A stretch of 64,000 bases of DNA. It comes from Mycobacterium sp. IS-3022 (GTDB lineage: Bacteria > Actinomycetota > Actinomycetes > Mycobacteriales > Mycobacteriaceae). Position numbers and translations under genes: made by a program. The stretch's first letter is position 1; every line of letters begins with the position of its first letter. Where the stretch lies: the NCBI RefSeq assembly GCF_001500065.1, contig NZ_LQIN01000001.1, positions 620,001 to 684,000 of the forward strand, written 5' to 3'. The notes beneath the pieces are model-generated. The model saw only the letters and a program-made list of their open reading frames with translations, was not told the origin of the DNA and searched no databases. Below, piece by piece: positions 25,901 through 37,200 of this stretch.

Positions 25901-28900
25901 TCGGTGCGGGGCATCGTCGACAGCGATGTCGAGAGCGCGGTCAGCCCGATCGGGGTGCCGCTGGCCCATCTCGGCTTCTTCGTGCTGGACCACTGGTTAC
26001 GGCCGGTGCCCGCCGGAGTGGTGGGTGAGTTGTATGTGGCCGGCGCCGGCCTGGCGTATGGGTATGTCGGCCGGTCGGGGTTGACGTCGTCGCGGTTTGT
26101 GGCGTGCCCATTCGCCGGTGCCGAGGCATCTGGAATGCGTATGTACCGCACCGGGGATCTGGTGTCGTGGGGTGCTGATGGGCAGCTGCGATATGTGGGC
26201 CGCGCTGACGAGCAGGTCAAGATTCGTGGGTATCGCATCGAGCTCGGCGAGGTCCAGGCAGCGCTGGCCGGCTGTGATGGGGTCCAGCACGCGGTGGTGA
26301 TCGCGCGCGAGGACCGCCCCGGCGACAAGCGCCTGGTCGGCTATGTGATCGGGACCGCCGACCCGGCCACCCTGCGGGCGAAGGTGGGCGAGCGGTTGCC
26401 GGCGCATATGGTCCCCGCGGCGGTGGTGGTACTCGATGTTCTCCCGTTGACGGTCAACGGCAAGCTCGACACCAGAGCCCTGCCGGCACCCGAATACACC
26501 GATGGTGATCGGTATCGTGCCCCGGCCACCGCTATCGAGGAGATCCTGGCCGGCATCTACGCCCAGGTGCTGGGGCTGGATCGGGTTGGCGTCGACGAGT
26601 CGTTCTTCGAGTTGGGCGGGGACAGCATCTTGTCGATGCAAGTGGTGGCCCGTGCCCGGGCCGCCGGGGTGGTGTGTCGTCCGCGCGACATTTTCGTCGA
26701 ACAGACGGTGGCGCGGCTGGCGCGCGTGGCCCGGGTCACCGACGGTGAGGCCGGCCCGGTCGACGATGGCGTCGGCCCGGTGGTGGCGACGCCGATCATG
26801 CGCTGGCTGGAAAGTGTCGAGGGCCCCGTTGAGCAGTTCAATCAAACGGTGGTGGTGCAGGCACCGCTTGGGGCCGGCGAGGCCGACGTGGTTGTTCTGT
26901 TGCAGGCCTTGCTGGATCGGCATGCCATGTTGCGGTGTCGCGTCGACAACGCCGACGAGGGTTGGTCATTGCAGGTACCTGAGGCCGGCTCGGTCGACGC
27001 GCGCGATTGCCTGCACACGGTCGATGTGCTCTCCGATGAGGCGCTGATAGCGGCGCGGTCGCGGCTCAACCCGGCCGCCGGGGAGATGCTCAGCGCGCTG
27101 TGGGTGACTTCCACGAATCAGTTGGCGTTGATCGTGCACCACCTCGCGGTGGATGGGGTGTCCTGGCGAATCCTGTTCGAGGACTTGAACATTGCGTGGG
27201 CTCAGCATCACAGCGGGCAGCCGATCGCCCTGCCGGCGCCTGGGACGTCGTTCGCCCGGTGGTCTGCGCTGCTTGCCGAGCACGCACGCGCGCCGGAGGT
27301 GGTGGAACTCGCCGATGCGTGGCGGCGGGTGGCGGCGGCCCCGACCGCGCTGCCGGCAATACAGCCAGCCGTAGACACGTTTGCCACGGCCGGGCAGTTG
27401 TCCGTGCAGCTGGACGTCGAGAACACTCGGATGCTGCTCGGTGAGGTGCCCGCGGCGTTTCATGCCGGGGTGCAAGACATCTTGTTGATCGCGTTCGGGC
27501 TGGCATGCGCGCAGTTTGTGGGCACCAACGGCGTGCCGATCGGCATCGATGTGGAGGGCCACGGGCGGGCCGAGGAACTGGCCGCCGATGTCGACCTTTC
27601 GCGCACCGTCGGATGGTTCACCACCGTTTACCCAGTGGCACTGAGGTTTGACGGGCTGGATTGGGCGAAGGTGGTGACCGGTGACGTTCCGTTGGGGGCG
27701 CTGGTCAAGGATGCCAAAGAGCAGTTGCGGTCGGTCCCGGACGGCTTGAGTTACGGGTTGCTGCGCCATTTGAACCCCGATGTTGAGCTGTCCGAACAGG
27801 ATCCGGTGATCGGGTTCAACTATCTAGGGCGGTTGGGCGCGGCGGCGGCTGAGCTCTCCGATGAGGTGTGGCAGCTCAGCCAGGACGGCATGGCGGTCAC
27901 TGGAATCACCGCGGCCTTGCCGATTCCGTTGGCTCACACCTTGGAGCTCAACGCCGCCACCGCCGACACCGACGCCGGCCCACGCCTGCAGGCCGACTGG
28001 AGGTGGGCGCAATCGGCGCTTGACCACGCGCAGGTAGATCGGTTGAGCCGGTTGTGGTTTGACGCGTTGACCGGCATCTGCGCGCACGTGCGCGCCGGTG
28101 GGGGCGGGTTGACGCCGTCGGATATCGCGCCGGCGCGGCTGAGCCAGCGTCAGATCGACGAACTGTGCCAGCAGTACCAAGTCGCCGACATTCTGCCGCT
28201 GACCCACCTGCAGCAGGGCCTGCTGTTCCACGCGAGCACACCCCAGGGTGGCGACGATCTGTACGCGGTGCAGCTGGATATCACCATCAGCGGTGCCCTT
28301 GACGCGGATCGGCTGCGTGACGCCGTGCAGACGGTGCTCAACCGACATCCCAACCTCGCCGCCCAATTCTGTGCAGAGTTCGACGAGCCGGTGCAGATCA
28401 TCCCGGCCGACCCAGTGCTGCCGTGGCGGTTTGTCGACCTGGGCACCGAAGATATCGATCTCGAGGATCAGGTTCAGCGGCTATGTGCGGCCGAACGCGC
28501 CGCGGTCTGCGATTTCGACGATCCGTCGACGTTCCGGGCCGCACTGGTCCGCACCGCAGAGGACCGGCACCGCTTTGTGCTGACGAACCACCACATGGTG
28601 ATGGATGGCTGGTCTACGTCGATCCTGATGCGGGAGATCATCGCCAGCTACTTCGGACAGCGGCTGCCCGCACCCTCGTCGTATCGCGGCTTTGTGCGCT
28701 GGCTGGCCGAGCGCGACCTGGACGCCGCCCGCACGGCCTGGCGTAAGGTGTTCGCCGGGTTCGACACCCCGACACTGGTGGGTCCGGTAGGGCGGATCGG
28801 ACTGGGGCCGCGGGGCGTTGCCTGGTTCCATGTCCCCGAGGAAATCACCCGGGCTGTCAACGAGCTGGCGCGCTCACACCACACCACCGTCAGTACCGTG

Positions 28901-29434
28901 CTGCAGGCCGCCTGGGTACAGCTGCTGATGTACATGACCGGCCAGCAGGATGTCGCCTTCGGCACCGCCGTCTCATGGCGGCCCGCCGAGGTGGCCGGCG
29001 CGGACTCAATGGTGGGCCTGTTGATCAATACCGTCCCGGTGCGCGCGACCATCTCGCCGGCAACCACCATCGCCGACCTGCTCGACCAGCTCCAACGCGG
29101 CTATAACGACACCCTGGAGCACCAGCACCTAGCGCTCAGCGAGATTCACCGCGTCGCCGGCCACGACCAACTGTTCGACACCCTTTTCATGTACGAGAAC
29201 TACCCGATCGACACCGCCGCAACGGGAGACGACCAGGAATTGGCCATCACAGACATCACCGCACGCGAATTGAATCATTATCCGCTTTCGGTGCAGATTG
29301 CCCCGAGTGACGAGCTGCGTGTTCGTGTCGAGTTCGATACCGAGGTATTCGAGGCGGCCACCATCGAGCGGTTGATGCAGCGGTTGAACCGGGTGTTGGT
29401 GGCGATGACGGCCGATGTGGGGCAGGAGTCATGA
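1991..29434 (+). CDS. Giant non-ribosomal peptide synthetase, modules 1-7 plus the C domain of module 8
   Basis: A 9147-residue NRPS starting at ATG 1991 behind GGGGAG. Domain order: Cstarter-A-T; C-A-MT-T; C-A-T; C-A-T; C-A-T; C-A-T-E; C-A-T-E; C. Phosphopantetheine serines are at about residues 998, 2473, 3527, 4583, 5648, 6703 and 8212. Condensation HHxxxDG motifs are at 152, 2660, 3712, 4768, 5833, 7359 and 8867; the module 2 copy at 1183 reads HRIAADD. Epimerisation HHLAVDG motifs are at 6874 and 8383. A C domain at the N-terminus with no preceding carrier is the usual sign of N-acylation of residue 1, hence a lipopeptide. The protein ends directly after the module 8 C domain and overlaps the next NRPS by ATGA, so the two act as one assembly line. 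Long near-identical stretches recur between modules, so mis-assembly should be kept in mind. The product is unknown. Confidence 0.97.
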   Translation: MELDERVLQPTRRQPIELDAGVHPLTREQLGIWLAQETGDSGTEWQLGLLVKIGGAVERDALEWAIRRVVAEAEPVRASFFEIDGQVFQRAVEYPDVELAFYDVSGSDNPAEEARGMALSIQHAPMPFDGPLFKFALFKTRIDEFYLFGCGHHIVVDGSGIGLIGQRIASVYSAVVSGAPIPDSFFGSLQDLVDCESEYEASEDYLEDQAYWTENLPPASGRDLPLPQNGAARDRYQHSESVQLDPAILRRVEDLSRVWRVPRSSVITAACALLVRGWCAEGSEVVLDFPVSKRVSPESKTLPGMLSGVVPLALRISPESTVAGFCEHVDARIREALQHQRFPVQALERKVGLRGPGQQSDRVSVNFLPSTIALPFGGIPATASLTNPGLVGSFGLIFSSAGEELFLSTMGDGQPFSSFDVSDLANRLQRVLVAMTSDPTRRLSSIDLLDEGEHAELDGWGSRAVLTTATPTVSIPTLFAAQVARTPQAVALSCGGRSWTYRELDEAANRLAHLLVGHGAGPGQCVALLLPRSAEAIVSILAVLKSGAAYVPIDPSLPAARIRFMVADAAVIAAITTTGLADRLDGQAVAVIDVEDPVVDGQPSTALAAPAAEDIAYVIYTSGTTGVPKGVAVAHRNVTQLMEALPAELAPKQVWSQWHSLSFDVSVFEIFGALLHGGRLVVVPDDVAGSPDELHTLLIAEHVSVLNETPSAAGMLSPQGLESTALVVAGEACPPDLVDRWATPGRVMINAYGPTEATVYAAISAPLTPGSGIVPIGSPVSGAALFVLDAGLRRVPAGVVGELYVAGRGVASGYVRRSGLTASRFVACPFGASGGRMYRTGDLVSWGADGQLRYLGRADEQVKIRGYRIELGEVQVALAGCDGVEQAVVIAREDRPGDKRLVGYVTGVADPAGVRAALAERLPGYMVPAAVVVIDALPLTVNGKLDKRALPPPEYQDVDRYRAPATPTEEILAGIYARVLGLERVGVDDSFFDLGGDSLLAMRVVAAVNAGLDAGLEVRTVFEAPTVAELAPRIGGHAGALEPLAAGDEPAAVPLSFAQQRLWFIDKLHGPSPVSNVAVALRMCGRLDSEALRRALTDVVGRHESLRTRFPVHEGIPQQLVVPVERADFGWQIVETIGWSAGRLAEAIDAAAHRPIDLAAEIPLRARLFRVTEDEHVLVAVVHRIAADDWSITPLLADLGVAYARRCAGQAPDWESLTNQYVDYAVWQRVQFGDLDDPQSAGLAQLAYWESALAGMPERLQLPTDRPYPPVADHCGATVAVEWPAEMQQRLARVARDHNATSLAVVQAALAAVLSQLSASSSVAMGLPVDGRLDPALEELVGPLGNTLVLRVDLTPDATFAELLAQVRERTLAAYEHQDVPFELLVERVKPTRSLARHPLVQVLLAWQDNQPAKLTLGDLQVTQLPVDSRTARMDLAFSLGERWTETGEPAGIRGEVEFRTDVFDAASIESLVERLERVLVAVTADPTRRLSSVYLLGAREHARLDECGNRAVLAEAAPASVSLPALFAAQVARTPDAVAATFDGRSITYRELDEAANRLAHLLAAHGAGAGQCVALLFSRSLEAIVSILAVLKTGAAYLPIDPALPAARISFMLSEAAPVAAVTTAGLADRLDGHGLPVIDVDDPRVASHPAEALPMPTADDIAYLVYTAGTSGIPRGVAVTHRGVTRLLETLPVDLPAAGVWSQCHSLASDSSVWEIFGALLHGGRLLVVPEDVTASPVDFHDLLVAERVSVLTQSPSAAAMLPTTGLESTALVVTGEACTAQLVDRWAAGRVMINAYGAAETAMSAAISAPLTGGGPGVPPIGSPAPGAALFVLDRWLRPVPAGVAGELYVAGLGLAYGYVGQGPLTASRFVACPFGGAGTPGTRMYRTGDLVRWGSDGQLRYVGPADEQVEFRGSRIELAEIESVLAAHPRVAHAVVTNHTATAEGVSDNLLNGYVVLDQEMTLARESDREAQLVEQWHGVYEGLYSGSTSAADTPTALGADFAGWNSSYTGMPIPLDEMREWQAAAVERIQRLGPGRVLEIGVGSGLLLAHLAPMSDEYWATDFSAPAIQTLQDAVATQPWSDRVRLRVQPAHVADGLPEGHFDVVVLNSVVQYFPSAGYLLDVLAVAMRLLAPGGSLFIGDVRNLSLQSALTTGVLCADSSGDEATAGVVRERVRREMHAEQELLLAPEFFAALPQQLPDIAAVDVQLKQMRAVNELAGYRYDVVLGKAPLAVRSLAHLPAEPWRRFQSLTRLGEYLQSQRLPEVRITGVPHHGIWPDVALAEALSQSDDRMTIGELRTDTAAPPDAVLPYQCHLLGQQLGYTTAVTWSPTAGHVDVIYTHAAETASENPPAALSDLYAPAARVDSLAGYANDPSAVERVAELRRFVASRLPAFMVPAAITVVDSLPLTVDGKLDRQALPAPEVFGEVAYRAPRDRWERVLAALFSEVVGEAVVGIDDGFFELGGHSLSGLRLMARIRTELGVEVPIRALFEAPTVAALAEWMRTHTAALVGAGLTVRQRPAAVPLSYAQSRLWFIDQFDGRSPNYNMAVALRLRGRLDAEALGAALSDVVGRHESLRTVFRAVEGIPQQFVIPAERATFGWDIVDATTWSAGQLHAGIEEAVGYSFDLASEIPLRARLFRVADDECVLVAVVHHIAADGWSLGVLAADVGVAYAARCAGRMPGWAPLPVQYVDYTLWQREQLGELADPDSAIAAELRFWEQALAGMPERLQLPTDRPYPAVADYRGAKVAVNWSAELQQRVARVAREHDATPFMVVQAALVALLSKISASADVAIGFPVAGRGDPALDELVGFFVNTVVLRVELAGDLTVGELLTEVQRRSLVAYQHQDVPFELLVERLNPSRSLTHHPLVQVLLAWQNNVADPISGLTMGEVQVEQMPVDTHTARMDLTFFLGERWTEAGELAGIGGEVEFRTDVFDAASIEALIERLERVLVAVTDDPARRLSSVNLLDDGDHARLDEIGNRAVLTGPAAAPVSIPVLFAAQVARAPEAQALTFNGSGMTYRELDAAANRLAHLLAGHGVGPGQRVALLFSRSAEAIVAMLAVLKTGAAYVPIDPAHPDARIEFMISDAAPTVVITTSGMRSRLDGHDLLIIATDDPSIDDQPSTALPAPTPDDIAYLIYTSGTTGVPKGVAITHHNVTQLIASLDPDLVGPKQVWSQWHSYSFDISGWEIYSALLHGGRLVVVPEDVAASPDDFHALLVAEGVSVLCQTPSAVAALSPEGLESVALLVGGEACPAELVDRWAPGRVMINEYGPTEATMWVTLSAPLAAGSTVVPIGSPVAGAALFVLDGWLRPVPAGVVGELYVAGAAVGCGYWQRAPLTASRFVACPFAAAGERMYRTGDLVRWGTDGQLQYLGRADEQVKIRGHRIEPGEVQSVLARCEGVDHAAVIVREDRPGDKRLVGYVTGTADPVAVRAALAERLPAYLVPAAVVLIDALPLTPNGKLDKRALPAPEYQDDEEYRAATTPTEEILAGIFAKVLGLERVGIDDSFFDLGGDSLLAMRVIAAVNTGLDCRLTVRTLFEAPTVARLAPRVGAEPGGLEPLVAVERPAAVPLSYAQSRLWFIDQFDGPSPDYNMAVALRLCGPLHVEALRQALADVVSRHESLRTVFSAVEGIPQQLVIPAESAQFGWEVVDATESSADEVHAAIAEAVRYSFDLASEIPLRAKLLGVDEDEHVLVVALHHIAADGWSLDVLATDVGLAYTARAAERAPDWAPLPVQYVDYTLWQREQLGELTDPDSLIASELEFWEQALAGMPERLPLPTDRPYPQVADSRGASVTVDWPADLQQRVRELAGEHNATSFMVIQAAAALLLSQVSASSDVAIGFPVAGRRDPLLDELVGLFVNTLVLRVDLGGNPTVAELLAQVRQRSLAAYEHQDVPFEVLVERLNPTRSLSHHPLVQVLLAWQNFQGQHSGPAAGMLLGDLEVTQLPLDTDTARMDMTFFLGERWTEAGEPAGIHGKVEFRTDIFDAASIEALMERLRLVLMAMTADSARRLSSVELLDETEHARLDGWGKRAVLAQAVDEVSIPAAFAEQVARTPQAVALTFGVRSWTFRELDEASNRLAHFLIEHGAAPGQCVALLLPRSAEAIVSILAVLKTGAAYVPIDPASPVARIGFILADAAAIAAITTTGLADRLDGQGLTVLDVDDPAVESQPSSALAGPAPDDIAYLIYTSGTTGVPKGVAVAHRSVTQLVESVPAEVAPGQVWSQWHSLSFDVSVWEIFGALLHGGRLVVASEDVAASPNELHALLVAERVGVLCQTPSAAGMLSPQGLESTVLMVAGEACPTDLVDRWAAGRVMINAYGPTEATVYAAMSTPLTPGSDVAPIGSPVSGAALFVLDRWLRPVPAGVVGELYVAGRGVACGYVRRSGLTASRFVACPFGDAEAAGTRMYRTGDLVRWGVDGQLQYLGRTDEQVKIRGYRIELGEVQAALAALDGVEQAVAVAREDRPGDKRLVGYVTGTADPSTARTKLAERLPAYMVPAAVVVIDALPLTPNGKLDKRALPAPEYQDVDRYRAPATPTEEILAGIYAQVLGIELVGADDSFFDLGGDSLSAMRVIAAINTGLGTHLAVRTLFEAPTVAQLAPRIGSDGGGLEPLVAMERPAVVPLSFAQHRLWFIDQLQGPSPIYNMSVALQLSGLPDVEALGQALVDVVGRHESLRTLFPAVDGTPQQLVVPAESAQFQWEVVDATGWSAVQLHDAIGAAVREPFDLASEIPLRARLFRIADDQHVLVAAVHHIAADGWSIIPLVRDLAVAYASRRAGQAPGWAPLAVQYVDYTLWQRAQLGELADSDSRIAAQLAYWEQALAGVPERLQLPTDRPYPPVADYRGAKVAVDWPAELQQQIAAVAREHNATSFMVMQAALAVLLAKLSASTDVAIGFPIAGRRDPALDELVGFFVNTLVLRIDVAGDPSSAELLAQVRGRSLAAYEHQDVPFEVLVERLNPTRSLTHHPLVQVMLAWQNNDLAAELTLDDLQVTPLPSDTRTARMDLTFALGERWNQAGEPAGIAGEVEFRTDVFDPASIEALIGRWRRVLVAMTADPTRRLSSVDVLDVEEHARLDEVGNRAVLTAPAPAPMSIPALFAEQVARVPEAVAISAEGRSVTYRELDEASNRLAHLLIGHGVGPGERVAVLLPRSGQAVATILGVLKTGAAYVPLDPAHPDARIAFVVGDAAPMAAVTTAKLRSRLDGHELVVIDIDDPALDAQPRVGLPAPSPDEVAYLIYTSGTTGTPKGVAVAHRNVTRLLEVLEAEVPAAGVWSQCHSLAFDFSVWEMFGALLGGGRLVVVPDAVVRSPEELHAVSVNEQVGVLSQTPSAFYALQAADALAPQQGDQLKLETVVFGGEALEPQRLRSWLGHHRGLPRLVNMYGITETTVHASVREIVDADVDHTVSPIGVPLAHLGFFVLDHWLRPVPAGVVGELYVAGAGLAYGYVGRAPLTSTRFVACPFAGAGARMYRTGDLVSWGTDGQLRYLGRADEQVKIRGYRIELGEVQAALAGCDGVQQAVVIAREDRPGDKRLVGYVTGTADPATVRAKVGQRLPSYMVPTAVVVLDALPLTVNGKLDTRALPAPEYTDTDSRYRAPANPTEEILAGIYAQVLGLEQVGVDDSFFELGGDSLSVMRLVAAVNTGLDAHLSVRAVFEAPTVAELAPRLGGEADRLEPLVAVERPAVVPLSFAQNRLWVIDQLEGPSPVYNMATALRLCGRLDAEALGQALGDVVERHESLRTLFPAVGGIPQQLVTPAERADFGWQIIDATGWTAVELDEAIDSAARHAFDLANQIPLRARLFRISDEEHVLVAVVHHIAADGWSITPLVADLGVAYASRCVGRPPEWAPLPVQYVDYTLWQRAQLGELDDSNSPIAAQLTYWEQALTGLPERLELPTDRPYPAVADSRGARVAVDWPAELQQRVARMARENNATSFMVVQAALAALLSQISASSDVAVGFPIAGRRDTALDGLVGFFVNALVLRVDLAGDPSATELLAQVRGRSLAAYEHQDVPFEVLVERLNPTRSLSHHPLIQVVLSWQNNEPAADLGLGDLQVTQLPVDTQTARMDLTFFLGESWTRAGEPAGIRGEVEFRTDVFDAGTIEALVARFERVLVAMTDDPTWRLSSVDLLDEAEHARLDEFGNRKVLAQQATQGSIPALFAEHVARASEAPALTFDGRSMTYRELDEAANRLAHLLVDRGAGPGQCVALLLPRSAKAIVAVLAVLKTGAAYLPIDPAHPDARIGFMVGDAAPIAAVTTADLRTRLDGHELTVIDVDDPSIDAQPSTALPMPAPEDIAYLIYTSGTTGAPKGVAVAHRNVTQLLESLHAPLPPAGVWSQWHSLAFDASVQEIFGALLGGGRLVVVPEDVARSPEDLRALLIAEQVTVLSQTASAVGTLSPEGLDSVALVVGAEPCPAEVVDRWAPRRVMVNVYGPTETTVDVAISAPLTAGSGVVPIGSPVSGAAFFVLNRWLRPVPVGVVGELYVAGRGLTYGYLGRAPLTASRFVACPFGGAEALGTRMYRTGDLVCWRPDGQLTYLGRADEQVKIRGYRIELGEVRAALAGCDGVEQAVVIAREDRPGDRRLVGYVTESATGIVDPAELRAVLAERLPAYMVPVAVVVLETLPMTVNGKLDKRALPAPEYQDADRYRAPANAVEEILAGIYAQVLGLERVGVDESFFELGGDSILSLQVAARARAAGLRCQPPDIFVEQTVARLALVVGVADDEAAPADDGIGSVVATPIMRWLETVDGPVDQYNQTLVVQAPAGVSEADVVAVLQALVDRHAMLRLRVDDGAGSWSLTVPEAGSVDARDRLLTVDVLSDEAVVDARSRLNPFAGVMLSALWAGSTGQLALMIHHLAVDGVSWRILLEDLNIAWAQHHSGEPIALPAGGTSFARWASFLDEYSRRPEVVDQADTWRQVASSPEVLPAVQPEVDTFATAGQLSMQLDVETTRLLLGEVPAAFHAGVQDILLIAFGLAWSQFLGTGATPIGINVEGHGRHEELSADIDLTRTVGWFTTVYPVSLTIDPPDWAQVVAGEAALGSLIKDAKEQLRAMPDSLTYGLLRYLNSDVELGDSDPRIGFNYLGRLGAAAAELSEELWRLSEEGLSFTGAAAAIPMPLNHTVELNAATADTDAGPQLHANWTWAESAVDQAQIDRLSRLWFEALEGICAHVRAGGGGLTPSDLAPARLTQQQIDELCRQYRIADVLPLTPLQQGLLYHAGSAQDDGEDVYAVQLEITLSGALDAHRLRDAVHTVVKRHPNLVARFCADFDEPVQVIPADPVMVWRYVELDADGVDVDEQVKQLCADERAEVADLVDQPPFRAALIRTSQDRHRFVLTNHHIVMDGWSLPILLQEIVAGYYGQRLPAAASYRSFVAWLADQDRAAAHAAWRDLFAGFDTPTLVGPPGWLGLGRRGAVLHRVSEQTTRAIGEVARSHQTTVNTVLQAAWAQILMSLTGQRDVSFGIAVSGRPAELAGAESMVGLLINTVPVRGHITTATTTADLLNQLQHAYNQTLEHQHLALTEIHRVTGHDQLFDTLFVYENYPVDTAALSSVHELSISDMTAREYNHYPLTVAAAPGDELAIRLEFDADLFDLASVEALVERLERMLVAMTADPTRRLSSVDLLDEAEHARLDAVGNRAVLTRAASRSVSIPALFAEQVARAPEAVAVTFEGRSMMYRELDEAANRLAHQLAELGAGPGHRVALLLPRSAEAIVAMLAVLKTGAAYLPLDPAHPDARIGFVVGDAAPTVAVTTAELRARLNGHELVVIEIDDAAIDNRPSTALPAPDPDNVAYLIYTSGTTGTPKGVAVAHRNVTTLLESLEAEVPAAGVWSQCHSLAFDFSVWEIFGALLGGGRVVVVPDAVVRSPEELHSLLVAEQVSVLSQTPSAFYALQTADALAPERGDQLKLETVVFGGEALEPQRLEPWLRNHSGLPRLVNMYGITETTVHASVRGIVDSDVESAVSPIGVPLAHLGFFVLDHWLRPVPAGVVGELYVAGAGLAYGYVGRSGLTSSRFVACPFAGAEASGMRMYRTGDLVSWGADGQLRYVGRADEQVKIRGYRIELGEVQAALAGCDGVQHAVVIAREDRPGDKRLVGYVIGTADPATLRAKVGERLPAHMVPAAVVVLDVLPLTVNGKLDTRALPAPEYTDGDRYRAPATAIEEILAGIYAQVLGLDRVGVDESFFELGGDSILSMQVVARARAAGVVCRPRDIFVEQTVARLARVARVTDGEAGPVDDGVGPVVATPIMRWLESVEGPVEQFNQTVVVQAPLGAGEADVVVLLQALLDRHAMLRCRVDNADEGWSLQVPEAGSVDARDCLHTVDVLSDEALIAARSRLNPAAGEMLSALWVTSTNQLALIVHHLAVDGVSWRILFEDLNIAWAQHHSGQPIALPAPGTSFARWSALLAEHARAPEVVELADAWRRVAAAPTALPAIQPAVDTFATAGQLSVQLDVENTRMLLGEVPAAFHAGVQDILLIAFGLACAQFVGTNGVPIGIDVEGHGRAEELAADVDLSRTVGWFTTVYPVALRFDGLDWAKVVTGDVPLGALVKDAKEQLRSVPDGLSYGLLRHLNPDVELSEQDPVIGFNYLGRLGAAAAELSDEVWQLSQDGMAVTGITAALPIPLAHTLELNAATADTDAGPRLQADWRWAQSALDHAQVDRLSRLWFDALTGICAHVRAGGGGLTPSDIAPARLSQRQIDELCQQYQVADILPLTHLQQGLLFHASTPQGGDDLYAVQLDITISGALDADRLRDAVQTVLNRHPNLAAQFCAEFDEPVQIIPADPVLPWRFVDLGTEDIDLEDQVQRLCAAERAAVCDFDDPSTFRAALVRTAEDRHRFVLTNHHMVMDGWSTSILMREIIASYFGQRLPAPSSYRGFVRWLAERDLDAARTAWRKVFAGFDTPTLVGPVGRIGLGPRGVAWFHVPEEITRAVNELARSHHTTVSTVLQAAWVQLLMYMTGQQDVAFGTAVSWRPAEVAGADSMVGLLINTVPVRATISPATTIADLLDQLQRGYNDTLEHQHLALSEIHRVAGHDQLFDTLFMYENYPIDTAATGDDQELAITDITARELNHYPLSVQIAPSDELRVRVEFDTEVFEAATIERLMQRLNRVLVAMTADVGQES
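2045..5125 (+). other. NRPS module 1: Cstarter-A1-T1
   Basis: The C domain has intact HHIVVDG (residues 152-158) and no upstream carrier, so it probably attaches the fatty acyl chain. A1 has intact [11 protein letters not shown] (residue 620) and YGPTE motifs. By alignment to GrsA the specificity residues read D-V-F-N-V-A-A-V-Y-K, which I cannot assign; they are mainly hydrophobic. T1 has the LGGDSL serine at 998. Confidence 0.85.
5140..9540 (+). other. NRPS module 2: C2(degenerate)-A2-MT-T2
   Basis: C2 reads HRIAADD in place of HHxxxDG (residues 1183-1189), losing the second, catalytic histidine and the glycine. A2 is divergent: [11 protein letters not shown] (1669), YGAAE for YGPTE (1800), EFRGSRIEL in A8, and DGKLDR in A10, where the catalytic lysine is kept. 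Its specificity residues read D-S-W-T-V-T-A-M-S-K. A methyltransferase domain is inserted between A8 and A10 (about residues 1978-2360) with VLEIGVGSG at 2043-2051. T2 uses LGGHS, serine 2473. Condensation and possibly adenylation look impaired. Confidence 0.85.
9570..12705 (+). other. NRPS module 3: C3-A3-T3
   Basis: C3 has intact HHIAADG at residue 2660. A3 has intact [11 protein letters not shown] and YGPTE motifs. Its specificity residues read D-I-W-C-L-G-E-M-W-K, which I cannot assign. T3 serine is at 3527. There is no epimerisation domain, so residue 3 is predicted L. Confidence 0.8.
12725..15880 (+). other. NRPS module 4: C4-A4-T4
   Basis: C4 has intact HHIAADG at residue 3712. A4 specificity residues read D-V-W-C-M-A-A-V-Y-K, identical by eye to A8, and A4 is also close to A1 over the whole pocket region, so positions 4 and 8 should carry the same amino acid. 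T4 serine is at 4583. No E domain. Confidence 0.8.
15890..19065 (+). other. NRPS module 5: C5-A5-T5, threonine-like
   Basis: C5 has HHIAADG at residue 4768. A5 belongs to the FDFSVWE / [10 protein letters not shown] class. Its specificity residues D-F-W-S-V-G-M-V-H-K match the threonine code DFWNIGMVHK at eight of ten positions. T5 serine is at 5648. No E domain, so L-Thr is predicted. Confidence 0.8.
19085..23640 (+). other. NRPS module 6: C6-A6-T6-E6, Gln/Glu-like
   Basis: C6 has HHIAADG at residue 5833. A6 has FDASVQE, with Gln where Trp is usual at pocket position 239. Its specificity residues D-A-Q-S-V-G-V-V-D-K resemble the glutamine code DAQDLGVVDK. T6 is of the GGDSI type found before E domains (serine 6703). 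E6 has intact HHLAVDG (6874), EGHGR and NYLGR motifs. A D-configured Glx-like residue is predicted, tentatively. Confidence 0.75.
23650..28140 (+). other. NRPS module 7: C7-A7-T7-E7, threonine-like
   Basis: C7 opens with [13 protein letters not shown] and has HHIVMDG (residue 7359), the style of a DCL domain that accepts the D residue made by E6. A7 has the same threonine-like pocket as A5. T7 is GGDSI type (serine 8212) and E7 is intact (HHLAVDG at 8383), so D-Thr or D-allo-Thr is predicted. Confidence 0.8.
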
Positions 29435-31255
29435 CCGCCGATGCGACGCGGCGGCTGTTGTCGTTTGATTTGCTCGATGAGGATGAACACGCCGAGCTGG
29501 ATGGGTGGGGCAATCGGGCAGTCTTGACCCGTGCTGCGCCGACGGAGTCCATCCCGGCGTTGTTCGCTGCGCAGGTGGCGCGCACGCCGGAGGCGGTGGC
29601 GCTGAGCTGCGGGCAACGGTCGTGGACCTATCGCGAACTCGATGAGGCGTCGAACCGGTTAGCGCATCTGTTGGCAGAGTCTGGTGCGGGCCCGGGTGCG
29701 TGCGTGGCGTTGTCGTTGCCGCGGTCGGGTGAGGCGATCGTGTCGATCCTGGCGGTGCTCAAGTGCGGGGCGGCCTATGTGCCGATCGATCCGGCATTGC
29801 CGGTGGCGCGGATCGGGTTCATGGTGGCCGATGCCGCGGCGATCGCGGCCATCACGACCGCTGGGTTGGCCGATCGGCTGGACGGGCAGGATTTGACGGT
29901 CATCGATGTCGGGGACCCGCGTATCGAGGCCTTTCCGTGCACCGCCATGGCGGGGGCGGCAGCACCGGAGGATATCGCCTACCTCATTTACACCTCGGGT
30001 ACGACGGGTGTGCCGAAGGGTGTGGCGGTCGCGCACCGCAACGTGACCCAGTTGGTGGAGTCGCTGCCCGCCGATCTCGCACCGGGGCAGGTGTGGTCGC
30101 AGTGGCATTCGTTGTCGTTCGACGTGTCGGTGTGGGAGATCTTCGGGGCGTTGTTGCATGGCGGGCGCCTGGTGGTGGTGCCCGAAGAGGTGGCCGCCTC
30201 ACCGGATGAGTTGCACGCCCTGCTGGTTGCTGAACAGGTTGGTGTGTTGTGTCAGACGCCGTCGGCGGCCGGGATGCTCTCACCGCAGGGCTTGGAGTCG
30301 ACGACGTTGATGGTGGCCGGTGAGGCCTGCCCAGTCGAGCTGGTGGACCGCTGGGCGGCGCCGGGACGGGTGATGATCAACGCCTACGGTCCGACCGAGG
30401 CCACCGTGTATGCGGCGATGAGTGCGCCGCTTGTCGCCGGGTCGGGAGTGGCGCCGATCGGCAGGCCGGTGTCGGGAGCGGCGGTGTTCGTTCTCGATGC
30501 GGGGTTGCGCCGGGTCTCGGCGGGTGTGGTCGGGGAGTTGTATGTGGCCGGTGGTGGGGTGGCGTGCGGGTATGTGCGCCGGTCCGGGTTGACCGCGTCG
30601 CGCTTTGTGGCGTGCCCGTTCGGTGCGCCAGGAGAACGGATGTATCGCACCGGGGATCTGGTGCGTTGGAGCATGGATGGCCAGCTGCAGTATCTGGGGC
30701 GCGCCGATGAACAGGTCAAGATCCGCGGGTATCGCATCGAGCTCGGTGAGGTCCAGGCCGCGCTCGCGGCGCTGGATGGGGTGCAGCAGGCGGTCGTGAT
30801 CGCCCGCGAGGACCGCCCCGGTGACAAACGGTTGGTGGGCTATGTCACCGGCACGGCCGATTCAGCCACGACGCGTGCGGAGCTGGCTGAGCGGTTACCG
30901 GCCTATATGGTTCCGGCGGCGGTGGTGGTGTTGGATGCGCTGCCGTTGACGGTTAGCGGCAAGCTCGACAAACGCGCGTTGCCCGCACCGGAGTATCAGG
31001 ATGTCGATCGGTATCGCGCCCCGACCACGCCCACTGAGGAAATGGTGGCGGGTATCTACGCTCAGGTGCTCGGACTGGAGCGCGTGGGGGTTGACGACTC
31101 GTTCTTCGATTTGGGTGGGGATTCGCTGTTGGCGATGCGGGTAGCCGCCGCGGTCAACGCGGGACTGGATGCTCACCTTCCAGTGGGCGCCCTGTTCGAG
31201 ACGCCCACCGTGGCCGAGTTGGCGCCGCGTATCGCTGGCGACGCGGGTGGACTGG
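28175..31255 (+). other. NRPS module 8, split: C8 on the first protein, A8-T8 on the second
   Basis: C8 (HHMVMDG at residue 8867, DCL style) ends the first NRPS at 29434. A8 begins the second NRPS at 29431. A8 has [11 protein letters not shown] at residue 187 of the second protein, a pocket identical to A4 (D-V-W-C-M-A-A-V-Y-K), and a T8 serine at 565. No E domain follows. The break lies in the C-A linker, so C8 and A8 must pair across two polypeptides. Confidence 0.85.
29405..29442 (+). repeat. Imperfect 12-base direct repeat at the NRPS gene junction
   Basis: Two copies of a 12-base word (11 of 12 identical), at 29405-29416 and 29431-29442, both encode Met-Thr-Ala-Asp, a motif of the normal C-A linker. 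The first lies near the end of the upstream NRPS; the second is the start of the downstream NRPS. They are offset by 26 bases, hence out of frame. This suggests that a linker duplication or insertion split a once continuous gene. Confidence 0.7.
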
Positions 31256-34200
31256 AGCCGTTGGTGGCTGTCGCGCGGCCGGCGCTGGTGCCGCTGTCGT
31301 TTGCCCAGCACCGGTTGTGGTTCATCGACCAGCTGCAGGGGCCCTCACCGATCTACAACTTGGCGGTGGCGTTGCGTCTCGATGGCCGGCTGGATGCCGA
31401 GGCGTTGGGCCACGCGTTGGGCGATGTGGTGGGCCGCCATGAGACCCTGCGCACGCTGTTCCCGGCAGTCGACGGGATGCCCCAGCAGTTGGTGATACCC
31501 GCCGAGCGGGCCGACTTAGGTTGGCAGGTGGTTGATGCCGTCGGTTGGTCGGCGGGCCGGCTCGAGGAGGCCGTCGGAGCGGTCGTGCGCGAGCCGTTTG
31601 AGTTGGCCACCGAGATCCCGTTACGGGCACGGCTTTTCCGCATCGCCGATGAGGAGCACGTGTTGGTGGCGGTGGTGCATCATATCGCCGCCGACGGCTG
31701 GTCGATCACGCCGCTGGTGCGAGACCTCGGGATGGCCTATACCGCCCGGCGGGCGGGTCAGGCCCCGGGATGGTCGGTGCTGCCGGTGCAGTATGTCGAT
31801 TACACGTTGTGGCAGCGCGCGCAGTTGGGTGATCTCGAGGATCCCGATAGCCGTATCGCCGCGCAGCTGACCTTTTGGCGGCAGGTGCTGTCCGGGGCGC
31901 CGGAGCGGCTGGCGCTGCCCACCGATCGGCCCTATCCGCCGGTGGCTGATTACCGCGGTGCCAAGGTGGCGGTGGACTGGCCGGCCGAGTTGCAGCAGCA
32001 GGTGGCTCGGGTGGCTCGCGAGCACAATGCCAGCAGTTTCATGGTGGTGCAGGCCGCTCTCGCGGTGCTGCTGGCCAAGCTCAGCGCCAGCACGGATGTG
32101 GCTGTCGGGTTCCCGATCGCCGGGCGGCGCGACCCCGCGCTGGATGAGTTGGTCGGGTTCTTCGTCAACACGTTGGTCTTGCGCGTCGATGTGGCCGGGG
32201 ATCCCACCGTTGCCGAACTGCTCGCCGACGTGCGGGCGCGCAGCCTGGCCGCCTACGAGCACCAGGATGTGCCGTTCGAGGTGCTGGTGGAACGGCTCAA
32301 CCCGACCCGCAGCATGACCCACCATCCGCTGGTGCAGGTGGTGTTGGCCTGGCAGAACTTCGCGGGGCAGGACACCACGTCCGCCGAGCTGGCGTTGGGT
32401 GATCTTCGGGTCACGCCGCTACCGGCCGACACCCGCACCGCCCGCATGGATCTGACGTTTTCTTTGGGCGAGCGCTGGAGCCAGGCCGGTGAGCCCGCCG
32501 GGATCGGCGGGGAGGTGGAGTTCCGCAGCGACGTGTTCGACGCGGCCAGCATCGAGGCGCTGATCGAGCGGCTGGCGCGGGTGTTGGCGGCCATGACCGC
32601 CGATCCGACACGGCGGCTCTCATCGGTGGACGTGCTGGACGCGGTCGAGCATGCCCGGTTGGACGAGATCGGTAATCGGGCGGGGTTGACCCAGCGCGCG
32701 CCGGCGTCGGTGTCGATTCCGGCGCTGTTCGCCGAGCAGGTAGCGCGCGTTCCGGAGGCGGTGGCGATCACCTTTGAGGGCCACTCGGTGACGTATCGGG
32801 AGCTCGACGAGGCGTCGAACCGGCTGGCGCATCTGTTGGCTGGTCATGGGGCGCGCCCGGGTGCGCGGGTGGCGTTGTTGTTGCCGCGCTCGGCCGAGGC
32901 GGTCGCGGCGATCTTCGCGGTGCTGAAAACGGGGGCGGCGTATGTGCCGCTCGACCCGGCGCATCCCGATGCGCGGATCGGCTTCGTGGTGACCGATGCG
33001 GCGCCGATAGCGGTGATCACCACCGCCGAGTTGCGTTCGCGACTCGACAGTCACGATCTGGTGGTCATCGATGCCGACGATCCCGCGGTGGACAACTACC
33101 CCGCCACACCATTGCCGGCGCCGGCACCCGAGGACATCGCTTACCTGATCTACACGTCGGGGACGACCGGGACCCCGAAGGGAGTAGCGGTAGCCCACCG
33201 CAACGTGACCACGCTGTTGGAGTCGTTGGACGCCGAGCTGGAGCTGTCGCCGGGGCAGGTGTGGTCGCAGTGTCATTCGCTGGCGTTTGACTTTTCGGTA
33301 TGGGAGGCCTTCGGTGCCCTGCTGCACGGCGGACGGCTGCTGGTGGTGCCCGATGCGGTAGTACGTTCCCCGGAAGACCTGCATGCGCTGCTGGTTGCTG
33401 AGCAGGTCAACGTGTTGAGCCAGACCCCGTCGGCGTTTTATGCGCTACGAACCGCTGATTCGCTCGCGCCGGAAGTGGGAGACCAGCTCAAGCTGGAAAC
33501 GGTGGTGTTCGGCGGGGAAGCGCTAGAACCCCAGCGGCTGCGGGGGTGGCTGCGGAACCATCCGGGTTTACCGCGCTTGATCAATATGTATGGCATCACC
33601 GAGACCACGGTGCATGCCTCGGTGCGCGAAATATTCGAGGCCGACATCGACAGCCCGGTCAGCCCGATCGGGGTGCCGTTGGCTTATCTCGGGTTTTTCG
33701 TGCTGGATGGCTGGTTGCGGCCGGTGCCCGCCGGCGTGGTGGGCGAGCTGTATGTGGCCGGCGCCGGGCTGGCATACGGGTACGTGGGTCGGTCCGGGTT
33801 GACGTCGTCGCGATTTGTGGCGTGTCCGTTCTTAGGCGCGGAAGCGCCAGGACAACGGATGTATCGCACCGGGGATCTGGTGTCGTGGGGGGCTGATGGG
33901 CAGCTGGTCTATCTGGGCCGTGCCGATGAGCAGGTCAAGATCCGCGGGTATCGCATCGAACTCGGTGAGGTCCAAGCCGCACTGGCCGGATGCGATGGGG
34001 TCGATCAGGCGGTGGTGATTGCCCGGGAGGATCGCCCCGGCGACAAGCGGCTGGTGGGCTATGTGACCGGCGCCCTCGACCCGGTCGCCGTGCGGGCGAA
34101 GCTGGCTGAGCGGTTGCCGGTCTACATGGTGCCGACGGCTGTGGTGGTGCTCGATGCGGTGCCGTTGACGGTGAACGGCAAGATCGACACCCGGGCCTTG

Positions 34201-37200
34201 CCGGCACCTGAATACGCCGATGTTGACCGTTACCGTGCCCCGGCCAGCGCGGTGGAGGAGGTCCTGGCCGGCATCTATGCCCAAGTCCTCGGACTCGAGC
34301 GGGTTGGGGTGGACGACTCGTTTTTCGAACTCGGTGGCGACAGCATCCTGTCGATGCAAGTCGTGGCGCGGGCGCGGGCGGCCGGTGTGCTGTGTCGACC
34401 ACGCGACATCTTCGTGGAGCAGACGGTGGCGAGGTTGGCCCGGGTGGCCGAGATCACCGACGGTGCGGCCGGTCCGGTCGATGAGGGCGTCGGGCCGGTG
34501 GTGGCGACCCCGATCATGCGCTGGCTGCAGGCGATCGATGGCCCGGTCGACGAGTTCAACCAGACGGTGGTGGTGCAGGCCCCGGCCGCAGTGGCCGAGG
34601 CCGACGTGGTCGTGTTGTTGCAGGGGTTGCTGGATCGGCATGCCATGTTGCGGTGCCGCGTCGACGACGACGGCGACGGGGGCTGGTCGCTGTGGGTGCC
34701 CGAAGCCGGGGCGGTGAACGCCCGCGATTGCCTGTACACCGTCGACGTGTTGTCCGATGAGGCGGTGGCGGGCGCGCGGTCGCGGTTGAACCCGGGCGCC
34801 GGCGTAATGCTCAGCGCGCTGTGGGTGCCTGATCCCGGCCAGCTGGTGTTGATCATTCACCATCTCGCGGTGGATGGGGTGTCGTGGCGAATCTTGTTGG
34901 AAGACTTGAACATTGCGTGGGCCCAACACCACAATGGGCAGCCGATAGCTCTGCCGGGGACCGGGACGTCGTTTGCCCGGTGGGCGACACTGCTGGCTGA
35001 GCACGCGCACGCCGCGGAAGTCGTTGCTCAGGCGGAGGTGTGGCGGCAGGTGGCGACGGCTCCGACGCTGCTGCCGACTCTGCAACCAGAGGTGGATACG
35101 TTGGCCACGGCCGGCCAGATGTCGGTGTCCCTGGATGTCGCAACGACGCGGATGCTTCTGGGCGAGGTTCCCGCTGCGTTTCATGCCGGGGTGCACGACA
35201 TTTTGTTGATCGCGTTCGCCTTGGCGTTCACGGAGTTTTTGGGTGCCGACGGCGCGCCGATCGGCATCGACGTGGAGGGACACGGGCGCGAGGAACTGGC
35301 CGCCGATGTGGACCTGTCGCGCACCGTGGGATGGTTCACGGCCAAATACCCGGTGGCATTGGCGGTCGACGGGCTGGACTGGGCGCAGGTCATCGCCGGC
35401 GACGCCGCGTTGGGTGCGGTGCTCAAGGACGCCAAGGAACAGCTTCGCGCCGTCCCCGACGGCTGGACCTACGGTCTGCTGCGCTATCTGAATCCCGATG
35501 TCGAGTTGGCCGACTCTGACCCGGTCATCGGGTTCAACTATCTGGGGCGCCTCGGCGCAGCGGCGGTTGAGGTGTCCGATGATTTGTGGCGGCTCAGCCA
35601 GCAGGGGATGGCGGCCACCGGTGCGGCCGCGGCGACATCCATGCCATTGGCGCATACCGTGGAGCTCAACGCCGCCACCGCCGACACCGAGGACGGCCCA
35701 CGCCTGCAGGCCAACTGGGCGTGGGCGCAATCGGCGCTTGACCACGCACAGATGGACCGGTTGAGCCGGTTGTGGTTTGACGCGCTGACCGGTATCTGCG
35801 CGCATGTGCGTGCCGGTGGGGGCGGGTTGACGCCGTCGGACATCGCGCCGGCGCGGCTAAGCCAACAACAGATCGACGAGCTGTGCGAGCAGTACCAGGT
35901 CGCCGATATTCTGCCGCTGACACCCCTGCAGCAGGGCCTGCTGTTTCACGCCAGCACCGCGGCGGGCGGCGACGATGTGTATGCGGTGCAATGGGGCTTC
36001 ACCATCACCGGCGCCCTCGACGTGGAACGAGTGCGCGCAGCGGTGCACACGGTTGTCAACCGGCATCCCAACCTGGTGGCCCGATTCTCCGCGCAATTCG
36101 ACGAAGCGGTGCAGGTCATCCTTGCTGATCCCGTTCCGGGGTGGCGCTATCTCGACTTGGAGTCCCAAGACGTCGACGTCAACGATCACCTTCAGCGGAT
36201 ATCCGCCGATGAACGCGCCGCGGTGTGCGAGTTGGCCCACCAGCCGGCGTTTCGGGCGGTGTTGATCCGCACCGCGCCCGACGAGCACCGGCTGGTGCTG
36301 ACCAATCATCACATCGTGCTCGATGGCTGGTCGACACCGATCCTGCTACAGGAAATCTTCGCCGGGTATTACCGGCAGCGGCTGCCCGCACCCGCGTCGT
36401 ATCGCAGCTTTGTCGCCTGGCTGGCCGAGCGAGACCTCGATGCCGCTCGGGTGGCCTGGAGCGGGGTGTTTGCCGGTTTTGACACGCCGACGTTGGTGGG
36501 TCCGGCGGTCCGGACGGGGCGCGGCCGGCGAGGCGGCGCATCGTTTACGGTCTCTGAGCACACGACACGCGCGCTCACCGAGCTGGCGCGGTCGCAGCAC
36601 ACCACCGTCAACGTCGTGCTTCAGGGAGCGTGGGCACAGCTGCTGATGTCGCTGACCGGCCAAAAGGATGTCGCCTTCGGCACCGCGGTCTCGGGGCGGC
36701 CGGCTGAGGTGGTCGACGCGGAATCGATGGTGGGCCTGTTGATCAACACCGTGCCGGTGCGGGCGCGCATAACCACCGAGACCACTACCACAGACCTACT
36801 CGACCAGCTGCAAAGCGGCCACAACCAAACACTGGAACACCAGCACCTGTCGCTTGCCGAGATCCACCGCATCACCAGACACGACCAGCTGTTCGACACC
36901 GTTTTCGTCTTCGAGAACTATCCGATCGACGCCGGGGCCTTGTCAGCGGAGCATGACCTGGCCATCAGCGACATCAGCATCCATGAATCCACCCACTATC
37001 CCCTGACGCTGCAAGCGGGGCCAGGGCCTGAGCTGGGACTTCGCGTCGAATACGACACCGAGGTGTTCCATGGGCCTGGCATTGAGGCGCTGATTGGCCG
37101 GCTGCAGCGGGTGTTGGTGGCCATGACCGCCGATCCCGCCAAACCGTTGTCGTCGCTGGATCTGGTCGACGAGGGTGAGCACGCTCGGCTCGATGAGTGG

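Noticed and set aside
29400..29440. A sequencing frameshift as the explanation for two NRPS genes
   Set aside because: The ends do not simply continue in another frame. There is a 14-base insertion between two copies of the Met-Thr-Ala-Asp word and a clean ATGA overlap, so a real gene boundary is more likely. Resequencing would still settle it.
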